Below, piece after piece: positions 57,106-64,000 of a stretch of 64,000 bases of DNA. Position 1 is the stretch's first letter, and each line of letters starts with the position of its first letter. Location of the stretch: the NCBI GenBank assembly GCA_933207985.1, contig OW240914.1:137128820-137192819 (forward strand), in the 5' to 3' direction. The position numbers and the translations under genes were made by a program. Source of the stretch: Pelobates cultripes (Eukaryota; Chordata; Amphibia; Anura; Pelobatidae). Under the pieces are notes generated by a model. That model was not told where the DNA came from. It was given only the letters and a program-made list of their open reading frames with translations, and ran no database searches.

Positions 57106-57177
57106 AATACTGAAGTTATTGGAATGGGTGAGTGCCTAGGTTAAAAGAGAGAGAGAGATAGATAGATATAGATATAT

Positions 57178-57208
<31 letters not shown>

Positions 57209-57210
57209 TA
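57063..57210. repeat. TA, GATA and CA microsatellites
   Basis: (TA)n at 57,064-57,102, a GAGAGATAGATAGATATAG run near 57,150 and (CA)n at about 57,180-57,208. Confidence 0.93.
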
Positions 57211-57958
57211 GAGTCCAGTATAACTATCAGCTGCTCTAAATCACTGAGGGAACCTGTGATATGCCAAGTATAGCTGCCTCAGACAGATCGATGACATCAT
57301 ATGGCTGCCCTGCAAACACTTTGCATGTCTGTGCAGAGCACAGAGAGACCCCTTCTTCTCTCTTGTGTCTTTCATAGAATTTGGGAAACCTGGATTACCA
57401 CCAAAACACCTTAAGAGCATTAAATAGCCTCAGAAATACTAACTTGTATAAGACACATGATAATATCTTTTTGTGCATTTTTGTAATTCATCAGCTCTTA
57501 TTGTTGTGTCTGAAGATAGATTGTGGACTTATTATATTAATTAGAAGCTACACTGCCTTCTAAGATGTAGTAGAGTAATTTCTATCATTCTCAACAAAGA
57601 GGTGCCTTATTGGGAGTGATGAGTACAAGGCAACAACACCTTCAATGTACACAATAACTTAGGGGACTACATATGAGACTTATGTGGATCCCCCAGGCCC
57701 AAATGTGCCCTTACAAATGTATTCCAGTAATGTAAAGGAGCAGTAATGATGATACACCTGTATAGCTGATGTGCATAATAAGAATTGATACCAGTCAATT
57801 ATTGTGGAACCCAGAAGAGCTTTTAGAACTTTGGTTTAATTTTTCTAGTAGCAACAATTTTATTCTTGCCGTCTATAAACCACCCACTCTTACTATTGCT
57901 TCCTGAAAGGCATGTGCCCAGAACATGTGTGTGATGAAGGTTGAGAAGTTAAGCTTAC
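57211..57958 (-). other. Presumed ank1 intron downstream of death-domain exon
   Basis: No repeat or further exon was recognised. I looked specifically for a minus-strand exon encoding the rest of the ankyrin death domain and did not find one. Confidence 0.5.
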
Positions 57959-58033
57959 CGGCCCAGCTCAGACCAAGATGCTCTGAAATAACAGCCATCT
58001 TCATCTCAATGCGTTCTGTGCCACTGAAGGAGC
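57959..58033 (-). CDS. ank1: ank1 exon: start of death domain
   Basis: This 75-bp exon is bounded by TTTTCGTTCTAG| and |GTAAGCTT, entering and leaving in phase 1. It encodes [20 protein letters not shown] followed by LSWA, the first helix region of the ankyrin-1 death domain, nearly identical to the mammalian protein in the [15 protein letters not shown] part. Ankyrins tie spectrin to membrane proteins such as the anion exchanger. The death domain opens the C-terminal regulatory part. The exon joins in frame to the one at 58,953. The following exon, expected to start with the codons for ELARELQF, is not visible downstream. Confidence 0.95.
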
Positions 58034-58952
58034 CTAGAACGAAAAGGGACATGCGATTGATAGAGAAGAAAGGAAGGAAAAGAGAGGAGAGAAATACAGA
58101 AAGATAAAAAAAGGATTCAATGAGGAGCAGGCAATGCAGACTAAGAGTAGGGAGAGATTATTTATTTGTTTGGAAAATATATTCCAGGGGCAGGACATGA
58201 ATGTTAGCAGAGACTAAGGGGATGAAGAGAAATTAAGATGCAAATTGCGATTAGGTACATAAAAGTGTAGTCAGGAGACAAAAGGGATTTCAAGAAAGGA
58301 AAGAACATTGTTATGAGAGATGAGAATTTGAGGTGGGTAATTGTGGGTGCAGATGCAGAGTAGAGAAGGAGAAGTTGTAGATTTGGATGTAGATTGAGGA
58401 GGAAGAAAGACGATAAAAGATTCTAACCATGGACATTGGAGGGTATGACAGGGTGTTAAAGATACGAGAATATAAGAACAAAATTGATAGGATAGAATAT
58501 TGGCGTGTTCAAATGCAGCATGGTATACAGCGAGAGCAGGGATGTTAGGGACAGAGTGAGAGAGGGGTGATCAGACATGAAATTTAATCAGTTCCCCACC
58601 TTCCAGAGCTCAACCCAGCTGTCTGTGCACTGTCCCAGTAGTTTCTCTCTGTCCTCCCCAGGGCTCACCTCTTAAGGAGGATGTGTTTTCCGTACTTGGA
58701 CCCGGCTTCTTGTTTTGGAGGCTTCTATCTCTGCTTAAATGTTTGTAGTGCATCCTTTTTTTTTTCTTTTACCCCAGTTCAATGCATTTAATTCTCTGAG
58801 TACCATCTAGCTCTTTATCTTCATTTCATTTCTCACTGCATCTACCCTCTTTGCATCTCCAACCCTTTTATGCATTCACAATAAGTAACTCAAAAGACTT
58901 CTCTGCTCTCTTCAATTTTCCAACTACACTGCCCGTCTCCCCTTGCTCTCAC
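58034..58952 (-). other. ank1: ank1 intron
   Basis: About 920 bp, purine-rich on the plus strand near 58,060-58,560 and pyrimidine-rich after 58,700. No repeat family was recognised. Confidence 0.75.
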
Positions 58953-59037
58953 CCCTCGTACTGTCATTCAGCAGGCTGTACCGCTCTCTTAGAGCAAGTG
59001 GGGTCAGCGTCCTTCTTCTGTCCAGACTGCCTGGGCC
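58953..59037 (-). CDS. ank1: ank1 exon: linker between UPA and death domain
   Basis: This 85-bp exon has acceptor TTGTCACAG| and donor |GTGAGAGC. It encodes GPGSLDRRRTLTPLALRERY then SLLNDSTR plus one base. The DRRRTLTPLALRERYSLL stretch corresponds to the ankyrin-1 linker just before the death domain. Phase 0 in and phase 1 out fit both neighbouring exons exactly. The upstream open reading in the same frame is intron. Confidence 0.94.
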
Positions 59038-60027
59038 CTGTGACAACACAACTGTTTTACACAACCACACAACTTGATAGCACATTATGCTAAGCTTCAC
59101 ACAGTCATGCAAGATGACAAAATAGGTTTTAAATAAAAGTGGAATACGCAACTGAAGACAAGTACACAACATGTCGGCACATACACCAATAACAACATGA
59201 CAACACAAGGGACAAGTAGCACACAATAATACAGCGTAGCAAGACAACAACAAAGTGACCCAGTATAAAACCAATAAACCACAATGCAGCACAATGATGG
59301 AAATGAAATACAACTGCATAAATTAACATTGTTTTTACATTAGACAACATGAACTTGTGTTGCAAGCCACAGATTCACACATAACAACGCCCTGTTGCAA
59401 TGTTTGTGCTGATAAATGATTTCACAATATTGTATTATGCAATAACACAATCCCAACAAAACCATGTTATACAAACTCAGAATCACAGGACACACATACA
59501 TACATACATGCCAACAAATTCCTCAGTTAAACTAGAGAGATTTCACCCCAACCACATTAAGGTGATAACACCTCCCTTTAATGTTGTACCTAAATAGACA
59601 TAAATAGTAAGTACTGCAAACTTCTTATTGGCTACAGCACACCCTGCCTCCCTGGATCCCCCCTGCTACAGGCAGGTCTTATTTTGGCTTCTGGAATTCA
59701 GCTAGACCTGCCAGGCAGCCTTAGACATGGGCGGGATGAGGCTGATCTGTTGACGTATGGACTCTGCAAGAAAGAGGGAAATTTTGGGCAGTGATAGGGC
59801 GATTCTCTCCAAAAGAGGGAGAGTTGGCATGTGTGTACATAATACAAGTGTTGGTTGGTTACACATAAAAAAAAGAAAAAGTCCAACCACTTTATAATGA
59901 TAAAATATCTCAAACAGCACTTGAACATTGCAGTGTTGCACAGTCACACAATTAAAATACACACACACCTTTCTTGTTTATACACACACATTCCCATACA
60001 GAGTAGCATGTTAAATAGTTAGGTCAC
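59038..60027 (-). other. ank1: ank1 intron
   Basis: About 990 bp without recognised exon. Small CA-rich stretches occur near 59,940-59,990. Confidence 0.75.
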
Positions 60028-60147
60028 CTGTGTGTATTGTGGCATAGTGACATTTAAGTGACAGAGCACTTGTTGCGATGGTTCATATTTCATAGCCTTC
60101 CGCAGGAAGGAGAGAGACCCACATGGCTCACGGCTGCTGTCACGCAC
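60028..60147 (-). CDS. ank1: ank1 exon: end of UPA domain
   Basis: This 120-bp exon (40 codons, phase 0 both ends) lies between GCTTCACAG| and |GTGACCTA. It encodes [20 protein letters not shown], then [28 protein letters not shown] and [13 protein letters not shown] are characteristic of ankyrin-1 in the last strands of the ZU5-ZU5-UPA module. This module binds spectrin through its first ZU5 domain and is packed by UPA. It continues in frame from the exon at 62,653 and into 58,953. Confidence 0.95.
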
Positions 60148-60574
60148 CTGTGAAGCAACAAAAGATACAATGAAAAGAAATAAACAATCTATTCATATTA
60201 TTTCAATTCATTTTGTTAGTTTTTTTTTTAACAATAGTAAAATGTCAACAGTTACAATGGTTGTATGGAGGATTAAGGCTACAATTTAATATTGTTGGAT
60301 AAGCTTTTCAATTGAGTTAATATTTTTTAATAAACTATTTTTTTCTCAACATATACAAATACCAAAACATACACCTTATATAAAAATATATATAAAATAA
60401 GATTGAAATATTAAATTTTTTTTAAAATTGTCATAATATTAAAACATTTGAAAAGTGTATCCAAAATATTAAATCATTTGGAAAACATATCTAACAATAT
60501 TAAATTGAGGCTTAATTCTGGACAATGATTGAAATCTAAATCAGCCAAGGTAGAAGATGAGGGAGACTTATTTT
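60148..60574 (-). other. ank1: ank1 intron, left part
   Basis: AT-rich intron sequence before a MITE. Nothing else recognised. Confidence 0.6.
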
Positions 60575-60890
60575 AAAGGACCACTATAGGCACCCAGACC
60601 ACTTCAGCTCAATGAAGTGGTCTGGGTGCCAGGTACCTCTAGTTTTAACCCTGCAGCTGAAAACATAGCAGTTTCAAAGAAACTGCTATGTTTACACTGA
60701 AGGTTAATCCAGCCTCTAGTGGTTGTCTCCCTGACAGCCACTAGAGGCTGCTTCCGCAATTCTCACTGTGAAAATCACAGTGAGAAGACGCTGACGTCCA
60801 TAGGAAAGCATTGAGTAATGCTTTCCTATGGGTGTTTTTAATGCGCGCGCGGCTCTGGCTGTGCATGCGCATTCGACTCCACTCCTGGAA
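60575..60890. mobile_element. GGACCACTATAGGCACCC foldback MITE in ank1 intron
   Basis: AAAGGACCACTATAGGCACC and the palindrome CAGACCACTTCAGCTCAATG|AAGTGGTCTG open the element. CATAGCAGTTTCAAAGAAAC, CAGCCACTAGAGGCTG, CTCACTGTGAAAATCACAGT and CATAGGAAAGCATTGAG..CTTTCCTATG follow. It is the best-preserved copy of this family in the window. Confidence 0.87.
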
Positions 60891-60904
60891 TACAATTCAA
60901 AAAC

Positions 60905-61190
60905 TAGTTATTTACTAAAGTGAGAATTCAAAGTGAATTTCAAATTCAAGGTAATTAAATAGCCAAACTGGAAACATTCAACATTCTCTAAATCAGCTAT
61001 GCTTCCGGTTCAGCTACTTTGACCTTAAATGGTTACTCCAAGCACCATGACCTCTTTAGTGATTTGATGTGGTCATGGTGCCTAGACTCTGCCTGTGTAG
61101 TTTTGCTTTGAAATGCGGTATATAGAGATTTTAACCCCATTGCTGCCAGAGGTGTACCTCCACCTCTGGCAGCATCATTGCAGTGTCATT
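60905..61190. mobile_element. MITE fragments in ank1 intron
   Basis: 60,905-61,030 matches half of the palindrome at 48,607 (AAAGTGAATTTCAAATTCAA, GGAAACATTC, GACCTTAAAT). 61,030-61,190 is a diverged CACCATGACC..GTCATGGTGCC hairpin of the GGACCACT type, with a CCAGAGGTGTACCTCCACCT hairpin after it. Confidence 0.65.
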
Positions 61191-61282
61191 AGACAGCATG
61201 GAACAAGAGTTCATGGTGGCTAATCTTAATTATTTGTATTCATATGCATAGAGTTGCATTCATTGGCTGTGAGCAAAACTCA

Positions 61283-61462
61283 AAAAATCAAAAGTGAAAC
61301 AAAAAAAACGTGATCAATCAGTGCATAGTGCTATGTGAAAAAAATTCCCGACGCGCGTTTCGGTGCTATAGTGGCACCTCCTCCCCTGATGAACGTTCCA
61401 CTATAGCACCGAAATGCGCGTCGGAACTAATTGACCACGTTTTGTTTCACTTTGATTTTTAT
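61283..61462. mobile_element. Palindromic MITE in ank1 intron
   Basis: The left arm AAAGTGAAACAAAAAAAACG and CCCGACGCGCGTTTCGGTGC pairs with the right arm GCACCGAAATGCGCGTCGG and CGTTTTGTTTCACTTTGATT. The centre is near 61,390. Confidence 0.87.
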
Positions 61463-62652
61463 TTAATCCATAATGAGGAAGAGCTATATGGGAGTGTGGG
61501 GACTTGCTAATGTAGATGTCTTAGGGAATATCTAGCCTTCTTAGCGGATACTAGATAGCACTATAGTAGTGATCCAGTATACCTCAGAGTTAAACATTAT
61601 TAGAGACTCTGGGCTCATTTGTAGAAGGTGTTCAATGCTACCAACCATGTTTGAGCATATTACTTATAAGCAATGTTTGATGGATGTTTTTTCACTCTAT
61701 GATGTACTAGTATCTTGATATTTATGATCTAATACTTAGGTCTCTACTTGGACCACTCCATATAGACTCTTATACCAAGCAACTGCTTGGCCGATCTCTC
61801 CCCATTGCCTCTACAATTAACAAGGTCCACGTCTGTGAAAGTTAAGGCATATTATTTGCCACAATGTATCTATTTAGAGATTCATCTCTTTAGACCTTTT
61901 TGTATCCACTCTTGGAATTGAGAGTTTTTCTATCTGCCTCTGCTATATAAGCTTACACTTCTTATTTATATAGTTGGGATAATTTGTGGCTAATACATTT
62001 TTGGCAATTATAATAAAGCCTGTTAGTTTATCCACTTTAATGATATACATGATATCATGATAGATACTTTCCTCGTTATAGTTTATCTATTGCACTAGAG
62101 GAATTTCCTTGATAAGGATTTCCACACTTTGCTTTTTACATATCCAGACCTTGTAGTTCCATTTGTAACAAAGTATTTTTAAAAAGCAAATTTCATTAGT
62201 TACTGAATAACCTGTACTTTTATTTGAAGAATAATACTTCTATATATCCAAATTACTTTCAATTTTTAATAGTACTCTCCTCATTTTTAAAAAATTTTCT
62301 GAAAATAAATTTTTTTCTAGAAAAAAGAAAACGAAAAAAAAAAACCTGTTTTTTCCATGGCTCCCAAATTTACGAACATTTTACATCTCAGACCAAGCAT
62401 ACGGACCTCTTCAGAAACCGCAGTTAGAAAAGGAAATTATTAGTAAATGAGAGCTATGAGTGCAGGAGAACAGCATCCTTCTATTCACGTGTATATATAA
62501 CACAGCTAACGCAATGCAATATTAAATGTAGCACATATATTCACCCTTAACTTCTCCTGTGTCACGGTTTTTACCATGCAGAGAACTAAATTTCATCCCA
62601 TCTGGTTACTTTAACTCAGTAGTCACTTAGTATTGCAATCACACATAGTTAC
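61463..62652 (-). other. ank1: ank1 intron, AT-rich
   Basis: No repeat with clear ends and no exon recognised. An A/T-rich run lies at 62,280-62,345. Confidence 0.6.
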
Positions 62653-62778
62653 CTTGATAGGTAAAGCCAGCCTGTTCTCTTTAAAAGCCTGGAAAATAAA
62701 ACTTCTTTGTTGCGTAGCTTTTTTTAAAGGTATGAGATTCCCCGACAACTCTACAAATAGCTGTGTTCCATCAAGGAC
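62653..62778 (-). CDS. ank1: ank1 exon: UPA domain
   Basis: This 126-bp exon (42 codons, phase 0 both ends) has acceptor TTCTTCCAATAG| and donor |GTAACTAT. It encodes [20 protein letters not shown], then [20 protein letters not shown] and IK, which continues into VRDSSREP of the next exon. The pattern G-NL-PLKKA-QQRSF-F-ENRLA-P-KVRDSS is that of the ankyrin-1 UPA domain. It is the most upstream ank1 exon in the window. The spectrin-binding ZU5 domains and ankyrin repeats lie to the right of 64,000. Confidence 0.95.
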
Positions 62779-63600
62779 CTATTGGAAGAATTCCAGACAG
62801 TCACTAAAATTAACAACATGCTCATATTTAACCACATATCAAAGATTATTCTGATTTACAAATATGCATTAAAATCCAAAAATAAATAATACACAAAATT
62901 TATAATTTGTCTCAAATGATATGTACGTTCACACGTTTTTCATCTAAATATATTGTGACATACATATTATTTCAGTATATGACAAAAAGGTTTTAGCATG
63001 CTTGTGTTAGACATTAGAGTAGGATGGATTGTCTTTAATGACTTCAGATTAAAAATTCAAAAGGAACAATCTAAGCACAAAACTAACTACACCTTAATGT
63101 AGTGGTTTTACTGCATAGATCCTATCCTTTTTTGTGTGGCACTGTAAACAAATGGCTATTTTCAGAAAAACGGCAATGCTTACATTTTGCCAAAAAACAT
63201 GATATACACTAGAAGCTTTATCTGATGATCATATGTCACCAGTATTTGCATACAAAAGTTAAAGCATCCGACTTGAGAGTGCACACACTTTAGCAAAAAT
63301 AGGACTCTTCCTTTGATACCTTGCAGACTGGGGTGGCTACAATTCCCATCGATGTACCAGAGAAAGAACAAGTGTCCCAGTACAAAAAAAGTCATCTAAA
63401 ATGCAGAAATTTATAAGAGCAGAATTCTCAAGCCTTGAGAAAGGCTCTGGCAGACAGAAGAAACATTGCCATTCTGTTCTGATAAATGTCTGCATGTGCC
63501 TGGAAACTTTTTTCTCTTTGCTTCCAAAAGAGACTTATATATGACGGAGATGTGGAAATGGCAATGCATTATTGTACCTTGCAGTATAAGAATGCATTGC
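62779..63600 (-). other. ank1: ank1 intron, right part
   Basis: AT-rich sequence. No further ank1 exon or clear repeat was recognised before the L1 element. Confidence 0.6.
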
Positions 63601-64000
63601 CGGGGGGCGTGGCCTGACCAACGATCGAGCTGGACGCACTAAGCTAAAGCTCCGGCCCGAAACCGCCGCCTACAGCAATAAAAGGCATACTTACCGCCGC
63701 CGAACTGAACCGAAACCCCAGCAGGATGGAAAAGCGCAACCCCAAGAAGCAGCCTAGGAAGGGGCAAGAGGCAGAGACGTCAGTAGCGGATCTTTTTGCT
63801 GCCGCAAAATCGACCGCGCAACAGGCCCAAAATGGCGCCGGTGCAGGCCCGGCGCCCAGAAGCCCGCCACAGCGCAGTGCCTCTCCAACGCAGCATCAGG
63901 TGGGGGATACCCCACAGATCCTAGCTCAATTAGCAGAGCTCAAACACTACCTGGCAGGGGAGATACAGAAATCCACCGCGGTCCTGCAGAATGAGATCCA
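63601..64000 (+). mobile_element. 5' end of an L1-type LINE (continues past window)
   Basis: A sharp change at 63,601 from AT-rich intron to GC-rich GGGGGGCGTGGCCTGACCAA, then a short leader and an open frame. The plus strand is opposite to ank1. Confidence 0.75.
63726..64000 (+). CDS. L1-type ORF1 protein, N-terminus (partial)
   Basis: The frame opens at ATGGAAAAGCGCAACCCC and stays open for 91 codons to the window edge. The first residues are basic (MEKRNPKKQPRKGQ), followed by an Ala/Gln/Pro-rich low-complexity region. From about residue 65 the sequence turns helical (ILAQLAELKHYLAGEIQKST), which fits the start of the coiled coil by which L1 ORF1 proteins trimerise before the RNA-binding domain. 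The RNA-binding domain itself is outside the window, so family assignment rests on layout and context. Confidence 0.65.
   Translation, partial: MEKRNPKKQPRKGQEAETSVADLFAAAKSTAQQAQNGAGAGPAPRSPPQRSASPTQHQVGDTPQILAQLAELKHYLAGEIQKSTAVLQNEI

Overview
This is a eukaryotic, repeat-dominated window. Sparse exons of two vertebrate genes sit in layers of transposons and satellite DNA. Four exons on the minus strand (62,778 down to 57,959) read as the UPA-to-death-domain part of an erythroid-type ankyrin (ank1). One exon at 28,637-28,268, also minus strand, reads as the first coding exon of an NKX6-3-like homeobox gene. The same neighbours lie in the same orientation in other vertebrates, so I take the window as an ank1-nkx6-3 locus. 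The repeat set (a tyrosine-recombinase Ngaro retrotransposon, L2 and L1 LINEs, several Tc1-like elements, hAT-like elements, many TTAA-ended foldback MITEs) suggests an anuran amphibian. The species is inference.

Layout. 1-17.4 kb: a satellite of 52-bp monomers in nested higher-order blocks, running off the left edge, with a duplicated edge segment and one solo LTR. 17.5-20.4 kb: a hAT-like element swollen by a TG-rich minisatellite and holding an N gap. 20.4-21.2 kb: a foldback with telomere-like arms. 21.2-27.2 kb: AT-rich DNA with degenerate ~50-bp satellite-like units, a dead Tc1 element, a foldback MITE and a regular 50-bp tandem array split by another repeat. 27.2-30.5 kb: the nkx6-3 exon, part of its intron 1 and upstream DNA. 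30.5-40.9 kb: a foldback MITE containing an almost complete Ngaro element (minus strand), whose reverse transcriptase is split by a 2.4-kb hAT element with a perfect 8-bp target duplication. 40.9-44.3 kb: a Tc1 element holding an L2 LINE. 44.8-46.1 kb: an L1 3' fragment and the second N gap. 46.3-47.9 kb: another hAT-like element with a TG minisatellite. 49.3-51.9 kb: a second, decayed Ngaro copy (plus strand). 52.1-56.7 kb: a Tc1 element containing an L2 fragment, two solo LTRs and a TTAA MITE. 57.2-63.6 kb: ank1 exons and introns. 63.6-64.0 kb: the 5' end of an L1 element whose ORF1 is open at the window edge.

The host genes are fragments only. Exons 2-3 of nkx6-3 would lie beyond the left edge, which places the satellite inside its intron 1. 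The exons for the rest of the ank1 death domain and C-terminus are expected between 57.9 and 28.7 kb, and I did not find them. The N gap at 46,066 is one place they could be hidden. No tRNA, rRNA, CRISPR or bacterial-type feature was seen.
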